Assembly (NCBI GenBank): GCA_021442155.1
Contig: CM038225.1
Span: 86,130,925-86,194,924 of the forward strand
Direction: 5' to 3'
Origin: Cymbidium sinense
Taxonomy: Eukaryota; Streptophyta; Magnoliopsida; Asparagales; Orchidaceae
DNA length: 64,000 bases
Below, in pieces: positions 10,735 to 21,119 of the stretch; the first letter of the stretch is position 1, and each line of letters opens with the position of its first letter. Made by a program: the position numbers and the translations under genes. The notes beneath the pieces were generated by a model. The model was given only the letters and a program-made list of their open reading frames with translations. It was not told the origin of the DNA and did not search any database.

Positions 10735-13700
10735 AATTTTTCGATCACTAAACTCAATGTGGTGTGGAGCTTTGTGAAAGAAAATTTCACCTCATCGAAT
10801 TTTGGCTGTTAGATTTGCCGTTTTATTTCTCTAGATGGTGTGGGTTGATTTTGGTGTGATTCCATGCTAGATTGAGCTTGGATGTTCCCCTTGATCATGG
10901 ACAATCTCTATTGATCAAGGGGAAGAACTTGGCTCGTCTCAGCCATCCATCCACACATTTTAGATGGACGGCTGAGATTATTTAACACATTTTAGATCTC
11001 ATTTATCTATTTTAAACTGCGGGGGAATTCTCAGCCATCCGATCTTTGATCGGATGGAAGGGTTAGGTGCATGTGCCACCACCACCATTTGTGAGGCGTT
11101 TAAGTTACTCACGGCGTATGTAAAGTCCGTCACCACATGTGCTGAGCTAGGGATTAGTTGAGGGTAATTTAAAATGCCTAATTAATTTTTGATTAATCCT
11201 TAGATCTTCAAAATTTCATAATTCCCTCTAGAAAAATAAAAAAAAAGGAAAAATGCTATGGAAAGATAATTTCATCTAGAATATTTTAAAAATTATTTCA
11301 ATGGATTTTGAATTACTGTTTCCTCTGAATTTGGGTTTCTTTGGGAATCTTAATTAGCTAATTATCCTTTAATTAAGTCATCAATTAATCTCAAAATTTT
11401 AGAGTTCATTTTAGGGGATAACCTCTGCGTCCCCTAATTTTCTTGAAATGCTCAATTGGGGAAATTGCTATTTCATTCCCTAATTACCCCTTTCATGCAA
11501 TTAAGGGTAATTAAGGTGTGATTAGTGATTTTACCCTATGATTAGGGTTAATTAAGGTCAGATCCAGTAAGTGGGAGGTTTATGGAATAATTTTGGGGCA
11601 TTTTCCCATTCCCTAAACCCCCTCTTCTCTCCTTAATCTTCTCTTAATTAAGGGTTAATTCATTAATTATCCCCTTAATCAATTTTCAAAAAATTCTAAA
11701 AAGTTTGAGAACTTAATTAATCTACCTTGGGTAGATTCTTAAGTGTTTAATAGCTTAAGTTTAATTAAGGAAATTAAAACCCAATTCACATGTGTGAAAG
11801 GGTGTTTTGAAAGTACTTAAGCTAAACCCGTTAGCTTAATTAACTTTTAATTATGAGCCAAATTGAATTAGGCCTTTTCATTATTAGGTGCATTGCAAAT
11901 TTAAATTTCTTATGGGTTTTATGCCATCTCATTGGCTCATAATTACTAAGTTAATTCTTCTAAGGTGGTGGTAGGTAAGGTTAATTAGGAATTAACACTT
12001 AATTAACCTAATCAATGCTTAAAATGGATTTAATTATCTAAAAATTAAACAAAAATATAAAACACACATGGGAATGGGTTAGGAATAACAAACTCATCTC
12101 ACTTTTTTTAAAATTAAATCAAACTTTAAACTAAACAAAAATCATTTTGAAATTCATTTTGATTTATTCTAAATTTTCTTATTTTATAAGAATGTATTTA
12201 GGATTTAAGTAAAGTGAGTTTGTTTACATGCTTTCATTGCTTTGGATCTTTCCCATTGTATGCCATGTGATTCATGCATTCATAATTTCATGTTTCAAAT
12301 TTTAAAATGAAAATTGTTTACTTTATGTCAAATGTGCATGTGTTGGCTAAAATAAAATATGAGTGGCTATTATCACTACTAAATCCAAATTATTTTCAAA
12401 ATACATAAATCAAATATCAAATCTGAAAGTGTGCTATTCATATCTTAATTATAATCTTCCATGTGAAGTATTATAAAGGTATGCTTAGTATGGTTTCCTT
12501 TCTTTCCTATGTTGGCGTAGTTTTGAATAGGAATTTTGGTGAGATATATGGTTCATTTGAAAAGGTCCTAATGCTCACATAATTTCATATGCTATTCATC
12601 CTTATGCTACCATCTAAGAAGAGTTACCTACACTTACATACATAAATTGCATAAATAAAACAAATCTACTAAAGAATTTTTGCATTTTTCTTTCCTATTT
12701 CATTTCTTTTCTAGACATGTTTGTACTTATGGAAAGTGGTATATTAGTCTGGACAACCCTAAGGTTACAAGGCTTTAAGTAGCCCTAAGTAGGTCTTGTA
12801 CCTTACACCTCTGGTTAATAATGGTATTGTACTCACTTATGCCTTTCTTACTTTCATGTATGTATGTGAAAATTTAGATAAGGAAAACCTTTTCTACTTA
12901 AGAAAAATCATGTATATTCAACTTCTAAATTTTCTTAAATGGATTACTTAGCATGCATTAAAAGTGTGTTAACTACTCTCATTTACATGTATATGCTTAG
13001 GGTCCATCCATATGCATGTTATATATGTTGGGAAAGAAATGAAGTAATGTGTGTTATGTGAATTTTGATTCATTTTATTTAATCTTAAAATGTCTTTCTT
13101 TTTGAATAGGTTTGTTTAGATTTTATCTAAACTTAGGATTGATTAAAAGATGTAATCAAAAAATTCATCTAAATGAAACTAAAAATATGAATCTACTTTA
13201 TAAAATTACTTAAAGCTAGGGAAGGAAAGAGAAGTTTTCTTCTCTTTCGCTCTCTTCATAACTTAGTAATTAATTATATGTTTCACTTAAACCAAATTAA
13301 AATATGAAATTAAAATAACCCAAAACACTTAAATAACTTAAATGAAACATTCCTCTAAGTTGAACATGTTCTTCACACTTAGAAAATTTGAACCTAAAGC
13401 CATAGTTAAGCATACCACAAAGCACAAATATAGCCTAAGTCACCACTTCTAGCCTTAAGTTAGGTTGGTGCATGATTTGATATTTATTTTGTTTTATGAT
13501 ATATGTTTTAGACTAATGTTAGGGTGTATGCTCATAGAATGAATGGTAGTACATGCTTAGTCTAACTATTCTTTTCTATAGGGGATTGTGCCTAAGGGGC
13601 GCTATCATAAATAAAAATTTAAATGCTTTTGCTTGCAGGTGCTTTATACCCCTAAGCATAATCCATAGGCCAGGTGAACTTAGTCACCCACATGTGAGGT

Positions 13701-13750
13701 GATAAGTCCAATATACATGCTTGATATTTTTGTGGTGTGATTTAGCTAAC

Positions 13751-13763
13751 CTTTCTTTTGCAG
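13751..13763 (+). promoter_or_regulatory. splice-acceptor-like site in LTR2
   Basis: CTTTCTTTTGCAG followed by GTG is a good pyrimidine tract plus acceptor. LTR3 has ATGTTTTGCAG at 24901-24911, LTR1 has TATTTTGTAG at 3446-3455, and LTR4 has the decayed TTTTGCGG on the minus strand near 28125. It could close an intron opened at 10729 of about 3 kb; this is inference. Confidence 0.35.
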
Positions 13764-14048
13764 GTGTTAGTTAGATTTTCCACTTCTCCTTTTCATGTAA
13801 AAATTTGTATAATTAGGATTTTGGAATGATTGTTATGGGGATTAGGATAAGCATTGGTCATAAGATCTTATCATATGCACCATGTTAAGCCTTGGAGCAT
13901 CCACCTTCCAACCTTCCAAAGGAGAAACCAAAAGAAGAAAGAAGAAGGAAGAAAGGAGAAAGAAGAAAAAAGAATAAAGCTTGAAGACCCCCATAACAAT
14001 GAATTCCTTTGCTTAAATTGTAATTTAATTCATTTATAATCCGGGTTG

Positions 14049-14069
14049 TATAAGGGTAGAGCTCGGTTA
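14049..14069 (+). promoter_or_regulatory. conserved TATAAGG block in LTR2
   Basis: TATAAGGGTAGAGCTCGGTTA is identical to the LTR1 block at 3757 and 4092. It is followed by TTTTCAG and a GGTGCCCGATCAC string also seen in LTR1. See the LTR1 entry for alternatives. Confidence 0.4.
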
Positions 14070-15434
14070 CCCACATTTAATATTTTCAGGTTTGTGCGGT
14101 GGTGCCCGATCACAAACGACTATTTATTCTTTTTGCAATTAGCTTTATAAATTGATTGATGATTTGCTTAGCTTTTGCATTAAGTGGCATGCTTTTTCTA
14201 GTTTATTCACTGCTTTATATATGGTTGGATGTGTATTAGGCTCTTTAGGAAAAAATAAATCTTTCACCCAACTTAACAACTCAAATTAAAATTAAACAAC
14301 TCATAATCTCACCTAAAGCTTAGGTTTAAAATCAAGATAAAAGAATTAGCAACCCCTTAGCTGGATGAGCATTTCATTATAATATCATGCATAAATTCAT
14401 CTTATTTCACTCTTGATTGGAGGGCTTCCACCTTTGCCAGAGAACCCGACTTGACCTTTGAGGGCTGTGGTGGAAACTCACCTCCTCCCTTTTTGTTGAT
14501 TTTGGCCAATAATCCTCTTTCTCATGCATTAGTCATAAAAATCCTATTAGCCTGAGTCAAAATAATTATCCAAAATGAAATAAAATAAAATTTGAATTAC
14601 ATTAGATTTAGGTCATTTGAAGCATGTCTCTTTACATGATATAGCCTCTTTAGAGAGTGAGTTTAAGGACTTAGTCTCTTTCTAAATAATAAGCTATATC
14701 TTTTATAAACATAAAGACTTGCCTACATGTATTTAAAATTGTAGGAGGAGTTAGTTGGCAATTAAGTGGTTGTAGTATTTGATGATGGTTTGCTTCTTGT
14801 GCAAACAAATTATCCATTTTCTTAGATTTATTGTGCTTTGCCTTGGCTTAGATTTATAGGTTGCTTCTCCCCTGGGTCATAAATAATTCCTCACCTCTTA
14901 GGCATTTCCCAATCTTGTGTTAAAATCATAAGTCCTAAACTTCTAATGAAAATGTAACTCAAACAAACTAAATCAATTTCAAAAATGTAAAGCCTATATG
15001 GATAGTTTGAGATGCTGAGGTTTCCTAGCATTGTGAATCTCCACTTATCTTCCATTTTGCTTATAACTCCTCTTTTCATGCATTTGATCTTCAAAAAAAT
15101 AAACCCTAATAGTCCTTTCCCTATTGAAATCTTTAGAACAACATCATTTACCTTCAAGAGTTTTTGAGGATCCCATCCTTTTGGATGTAACTATGATTGC
15201 TAGCCTTTCTAAAATAAACTACTTTACTTTTCATAAAAGCTTCTACATGTACATATGCATAAAATCATCCTTAGGAGTCCTTGTGAGAGGTGGTTCCATT
15301 AAGGGTTGTGACTTCTATCTTCAAGATAACTATTTCCTTGATGATGTATCGATTACATGAATAAGTACATTTGCAAATTTTCATGGCATCTTTGATGAAT
15401 ATATGTTGCCTCTTTCATTTCACTCTTGTTTGGA

Positions 15435-15450
15435 AGGTGACTCCCTAATA
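15435..15450 (+). promoter_or_regulatory. decayed primer binding site after LTR2
   Basis: AGGTGACTCCCTAATA resembles TGGCGACTCCATGGGA at 5594. The next bases AAATTTTTCTC also resemble the sequence after the LTR1 element's primer site. The leading TGG is disturbed. It supports reading LTR2 as a 5' LTR of the following internal region. Confidence 0.45.
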
Positions 15451-17227
15451 AAATTTTTCTCACAAAAGAATTCTAATTCTCGATAAAAAAATGAATGAAA
15501 TTTAAACCAATAAATTTAAATCAATCTTAATGGGAATTTTATCTCATTAAATGAAATGATATTTCATGAATGTCATTAATTAATTTTAAGGCAAAATCAT
15601 GAAAAGAAAATAATGAAGAGTTTAATCCTTCTAAATAAATCATGACCTTAGGATTGGGTCCTAAGGGTGATATTTCTATCTCTTAGAGTGAAAATATGAA
15701 AACTCTTATCTCTGGTTAGTTGATAGATAAATCACTTAGGAGTTTGTCAATCCAAATGAATGAAGAAGTGGAAAGTTTTCTCCATTTATAGGCATTACAT
15801 ATTCAATACAAATTGAATCAGGTGAATCCTTTGTGATATCTTATGGCCTTGACATTGTCTTATTGTTAAGTATGGTGGTCAAGATTCCATTCAAGTTGAG
15901 ATTACCTTATATGTGCTTTAAAAAATACAAGTCAAACTTGACTTTCTAATAGCACATCATCTACCCTGAGGTCTCTTTTAAATGAATAGATCATGAGATC
16001 TATTGATCTATTGAATGAAATTAGACCTACCTTACCTCCATATCAAAGGAAATTCTTGAACTCAAATTTGAAATGGTAGAGTCATACCACCTCAAATGGA
16101 ATTTAAAAAAAAAATGGCAAATAAGTCATCTTCAAAATGTGATATTTTGGCCATCTTAGAGTTACTTGAAAAATCAGAATCGTAATCTCTGTTAAAATAA
16201 AAGAAATATGAAATAAAATAAAAAAATGAAAAAAAAAGAAATGAAAGTAACAAGACATTACATAATCATGTAATTTGCCTTATATACTTCGATGTGGAAT
16301 TCCACTATGAAAGGTTCTAGGGTTATTTTATGATGAAGATAGACTACTAATAACTTATTGACATTTAGATGTGGAAAATTCAAAAAAAAAAAGAAAATCT
16401 CAAAATATGTGTTGAGGGTGCATGTCAACCTCATTGTAAATATGAAAAAAAATAGGCCAAATTCTAATCAAACTTTGATAAGATGGTGATAAATTCAATC
16501 AAATAAAAGAAAGTATTTTTAGTTTCATGAAAATTTAATCTTGTAAACTCAACCTAGAAAAGAACTTAGTTTCAATCATATTCTTGATTGAATAAAAAAA
16601 AAACATGAAAAAAAAAACTTAGGAATTCATGAAACATCTTTAAATGCTCTTGGATGGTCTATCGAACTCAAATAAAAAAAGGAAATCAAATGGAAAGAAA
16701 AGAAGAAACATATTGATTATTGAAGGATGTTCATACTCATCCTAAAGTGTTGAGTCTTTAGGATATGCACCTCCTACCTTACTAAATTTTTGATTCTATT
16801 AGAAAATTCTGATTTTAGAAGTGTAACATCTTTAGAAAGTCATTTTTACCAATCTTAAATGCCTTTACTAGATTTGTTGTTCCATGAAAAGATAAAAAGA
16901 AATAGAAATGTTCATATTACATGATCAATCAAAGCAAAGACTTGAATCATGAAAAGTCAATCAACAAAATGTTGTATTTGGACAAAAGCCAAATACATCA
17001 AATTTCTTAGCAAATCATTTAGTGATTAGTTCATAAAGAGTGAAATGTTATGGAAATGAATCAATACATATATCTTCTTAGTGAATATTATAACTAGAAA
17101 ATTACCAAATGTAACCTTTCATAAAAATAGAATATTATTACTGAAAGAAAGAAAGAAAGAAAAGAAATAAGGGATGGAAGGACTATATCCAAGAGACAAA
17201 GGATGAAGTCTAAAATTTCTAAGAATG

Positions 17228-17735
17228 TGGACATTTTTTATTTTAAACTTCTCCACATCAAAATAAAGTGATAGGGTTAGAAGTTAAAAATTGTCTCTAG
17301 CTAAACAAAAATAATCAGATATCTCATGCTTTGTCATCTTAGGATTTACAATGATTGGGTGTGTTCGCTTGGTAGGTTAAATAAAATGATAACAGTTCTT
17401 CTTTTAGGAGTCTATATCTTTTGAATGGCAGAGATTCTATTGAGTATACTTTGATTCCATTTCAAATGAAGCAAAATATGCGCATGTAAATGGACATTGT
17501 AACTTTAAACTTCTCACATAGCAAAATAGTGGTAGGATTAGAAGTTAAAATTATCCCTAGCTAAACAAAAATAAGATATCATACTTTATCATTTTGCCTT
17601 TGCCATGATTGGGTGAGTTCTTGGCAGGTTAAAGAAAAAAATAATGGATCTTCTTTCTAGGGGTCCATATCCTTTGTATGGTAAAGGTCCCGTGAGTATA
17701 CTGATTCTATTGCAAGTGGCCTATAACCATAAACA
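17228..17735 (+). repeat. tandem duplication of about 260 bases
   Basis: Two consecutive copies, about 17228-17490 and 17493-17735. Shared landmarks in order: TTTTAAACTTCTC/CTTTAAACTTCTC, AGGGTTAGAAGTTAAAA/AGGATTAGAAGTTAAAA, CTCTAGCTAAACAAAAATAA/CCCTAGCTAAACAAAAATAA, ATGATTGGGTG, TGGCAGG or TGGTAGG, and GAGTATACT..GATTC. Similarity is around four in five bases by eye. No coding potential is seen. Confidence 0.8.
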
Positions 17736-19549
17736 AGAAAGTTATGGAGTCATAGAGCCATTGCAAGTTAAAAAAGTAGTTTGGGTCCTAACTTTCTTTA
17801 CAAGGCACTCTAGCACATTGCATGAATGTTATTTAGATGCGTCCAGATTTATATAGTCTTCAAGTTTGAGATACACTTAGAATATGAAGAAAAATCTAAT
17901 TCCACAATTGACAAGTTGATATCAATGATCCTTTTAATGGTATTGAAGACTTGATCAAGCTATCTTTTGGGTTTAAAGACTACTTTATCTAGAAATAAAT
18001 TGAAATGATCTCCAGATGTAGCGGTCTATAAACTTAAGATTGATGCAATTTCCATAAACTAAGTCCCTTGTCCACTATGGTCAAATTCCAAAAGAAAAGC
18101 AAAATTTTTGCTAAATTTAAAACTAAAAAATGATGGCTATACATGAGGAGAAAACATTCTTTATGGTTAGCTAATATTATTAAATGATCCATATCTTGGG
18201 ACTAGGGTAGAATCTTTACTTTGAAAATGGGTTCATACTACCCATACCTCATTTCAAAATAAAAAAAGAGGGCTTTCATGTATAAGATTGCCCTTTTTAA
18301 GGATAACTTATATGAAAATTGTCAAATTAAAATAATTCTAGAAAATAAGAATTGAAAGCATATGATATGACATTCAAAATCCTTCCAAGAATGTTCTGTC
18401 ATATATAACATTCAATCTCAAAATATTAGGGCAATTTAGCAAAAGGGGATCAAGATTTCTTATAATCCCACTTTCAAATAGGTAGAGGGTTATATTGAAA
18501 ATCTTGCCAAAATATAAAAAAAAATAAAAAAAATAAAAGAAACTTCAATATGACTTTAAGAACAATCCTATTACTACATCTAAATTCTTGAAATTTACTT
18601 TTGAAGTAATTTCAAAGACCTTGTAAATGTAGAAGGATCAAAATGCAAAATTAAGAAATTAGTCAAAGACATTTATGAAATATTATTTCATAAATCCTTT
18701 AAAAGAATAATAAATCAACTGAATAAATTCAATTTTAAACTTATCAGGAGAATTCTAATTTCTCTAATAAGTTAATCCTTTTAATTCCCTTGTTGAATAG
18801 GGACAAAAGAATAAAACACAAAAATGTGTATCCATGAGAATCCAAGAGTTTGCTTACCTTGATTCTCTTTCACTTTAGAAAGCTTCAAAGGAATCTCTTG
18901 ATCTTTATTGAATCCAAGAGAAGGCCTTGTAAGCTGCTGATTCATGTCAAATTTCATTTGAGAAGCACTGGTTGACTTTGGTTATTATTGCCTAAAGAAC
19001 TATACAGTCACATGCAAGCTCAAAGAGGTACAATTCTCAGGTTAGTACCCTATGATATCTTTCCTTTAGAGACATAGACATCTAGCATGGTTCATTGTAA
19101 CTTTGAGATAAAAAAAAAAGAGAAAAAGAAAAATGATGAACTTCTATGCTCATGGCATCGTAAAGTATTGGGTCCAAAATATACCCAAGTCTTCCTTCAA
19201 AAATAAATTCCAACTCTTTGAAACCTCCTTCACTGAAATTCTTCATGTGTAAGAAATATTAGTGAAATCAAGAAATGGAAGCAAACCTTACATTACCCTT
19301 TCATAAAGTTAGACTAATCAAGTAAAGATTAAGTCCATGAGACTCTTGTCTATTAGTAAAAACTTATGAGGATTATGAATAAGTCACTTTGACCCTTTTC
19401 CTCATCCATATCACCCATAGGGATGGAGCAAGCCTTTCATGGCACCATTCCTCTTGTACATGATAGGATTAAATCATCAAAACCCCTTTCATGTCACATG
19501 GGCTATTTAGGATAAGAATCAAATCACGTTGATCCCTTTTCTACTATTC

Positions 19550-20790
19550 AAAATTCTAAGGATTGGATCATGTCTTTAAAGACCCCTCTCTTGGTGACTA
19601 GAATGGATCATGCTTGCATCTTATTAGCTTAATCACATAGGAGTAAGTCCCCCAGTTGGCATCCTATTCCATATTTTGAGGATTGTATCATGTCTTTAAA
19701 GACCCCTCTCCTCTTCAGCTAATTAGAATGAATCATGCCCTTAACAATCCCATCTTATTAGCTAGTCACATAAGAGTAAGTCCCCGGTTGGCATCCTATT
19801 CAAATGACTAAGGCTAGGATCATGTCATTATGATTAAGTCAAAATTAGAGGATTGGATCTTGTCTTTAAAGACCCCTCTCCTCTCTTTAGCTAATTAAGA
19901 TGGATCATGCCCTTAATGACACCATCTTATTATCTAACCACATAGGAGAAGTCCCCATGGGCATCCTATGACAATTGGATCATGTCATTAAGACCCCTAC
20001 CCTTAAGTCAAAATTTTAAGGATTGGATCATGTATTTAAAGACCTGCCTGCTCTTTTAGCTAATTAGGATGGGTCATGCCCTTAATGGACCCATCTTATT
20101 AGCTAACCACATAGGAATAAGTCTCCAGTTGGCATCTTATTCAATTGATTATGGTTAGGATCATGTCTTTAGAGACCAATCCTTATCAACATTTTGAGGA
20201 TTGGATCCTATCTTTAAGGACCCTTCTCCTCTTCTTTTAGCTAATTAGGATGGATCATATCCTTAGACCCCATCTTATTAGCTAATCACATAAGAGTAAG
20301 TCCCCAGTTGGCATCCTATTCAAATGACTAAGATTAGGATCATGTATTTAAAGATTCCTACCCTTAAGTCAAAATTCTGAGGATTGGATCATGTCTTTAA
20401 GGACCCTCTTCTTTAGCTAATTAGGATGGGTCATGCCCTTAACGACCCCATCTTATTAACTAATCATATAGGAGTAAGTCCCCAGTTGGCATCCTATTCA
20501 AATGACTAAGGTTAGGATCATGTCTTTAAAGACACCTACCCTTAAGTCAAAATTCTAAGGATTAGATCATATCTTTAAGGACCCTCTCTCTCTTGTAACT
20601 AGGATGGATCATGCCCTTAATGGCCCCATCTTATTAGCTTAATTATATAAGTAAGTCCCAGTTAGTATCATATTTATTTTGAGGATTGGATCATGTCTTT
20701 AAAGACCCCTCTCATCTCTTTACCTAATTAGGATGGATCATGCTCTTAACGACCCCATCTTATTAGCTAATCACATGGATCACTACCATT
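19550..20790 (+). repeat. array of about 175-base tandem repeats before LTR3
   Basis: The landmark GGATTGGATCATGTCTTTAA recurs at 19560, 19680, 19852, 20021, 20199, 20380, 20560 and 20690. Spacing is mostly 169-181, with two shorter units of about 120-130. Within each unit follow TTAGCTAATTAGGATGGATC, a CATGCCCTTAA..CCCATCTTATTAGCTAA string and AGTAAGTCCCCAGTTGGCAT. It sits where the other elements have their own 3' untranslated arrays, and shares only the AAGTCCCCAG motif with them. It could be a satellite seed. Confidence 0.85.
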
Positions 20791-21045
20791 CTCAATTAAG
20801 AGTAAGTCCATTGAAGGCATATTTTCTTAGCATAGTGATTGCATTGGGAATTGATCATTCTTTGGTTCCATTTCTAATGACATTCCTATCCATCTTAGAA
20901 CTTAATGAAGTTAAGTTTCTAGGAATGAATCACACCTCCAAAACAAAGATAGGAATACATATACCTATCTTTCACAATCAAAATCAAAATATAATTTAAA
21001 TCAAAAATCAAAATCATGAATTGGAGCCCCAAGTTTATGCTTGTA

Positions 21046-21119
21046 TGTTGATCAATCCGGTCAACACCAATATGTGCAGTGTATTCTGGCCGATCCACTA
21101 CATATATTGGCGGTTCATT
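21046..21119 (+). promoter_or_regulatory. conserved pre-LTR sequence before LTR3
   Basis: GTTGATCAATCCGGTCAACA, ATGTGCAGTGTATTC and CCACTACATATATTGGCG align with the minus element immediately outside LTR4 (33933-34006: GTTGATCATTTCAGTCAACA, GTGTGGTGTTC, CACCACACCTATTGAGCG). The arms around the centre can form a stem. No polypurine tract is present. Confidence 0.65.

Larger units (their letters stand above)
7670..15422 (+). mobile_element. LTR2, complete giant LTR, about 7.75 kb
   Basis: LTR2 begins TGTTGACCTCATTTTT and shares that start with LTR4 on the other strand; the sequences upstream are unrelated, which fixes the boundary. Its end is followed by a decayed primer-site-like string (AGGTGACTCC at 15435). 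Order inside: 13-base minisatellite (7957), repeats of about 185 bases (8085-8760), TTGACC array (9060-9900), TATA-loop palindrome (10303), donor-like site (10729), AT-rich middle, acceptor-like TTTTGCAG (13763), TATAAGG block (14049). It is followed by one internal region and preceded by another, so it serves as an LTR on both sides. It has no convincing coding frame. Confidence 0.8.
15423..21119 (+). mobile_element. non-coding internal region between LTR2 and LTR3
   Basis: The stretch starts with a decayed primer-site-like string (AGGTGACTCC at 15435-15444, then AAATTTTTCTC as in the LTR1 element's AAGTTTCTCTC) and ends with the conserved pre-LTR sequence (21046-21119) seen before LTR4. Between them I recognise no gag, protease, RT, RNase H or integrase on either strand; frames are short. 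It holds poly-A and GAAA runs (16200-16245, 17143-17165), a tandem duplication (17228-17735) and an array of about 175-base repeats (19550-20790). It is either a heavily decayed or a large non-autonomous (LARD-like) internal region. No leader hairpin array like those at 6080 or 45340 is visible. Confidence 0.6.

Noticed and set aside
15500..19400. Search for gag-pol or a leader hairpin array in the LTR2-LTR3 internal region
   Set aside because: No family motif was found on either strand and no repeated TACCCAAATT loops; isolated short palindromes occur at the level expected in AT-rich DNA.
19550..20790. Regular direct repeats that might suggest a CRISPR array
   Set aside because: Units are about 175 bases and similar over their whole length; no short repeat with unique spacers, and the context is a plant retroelement.
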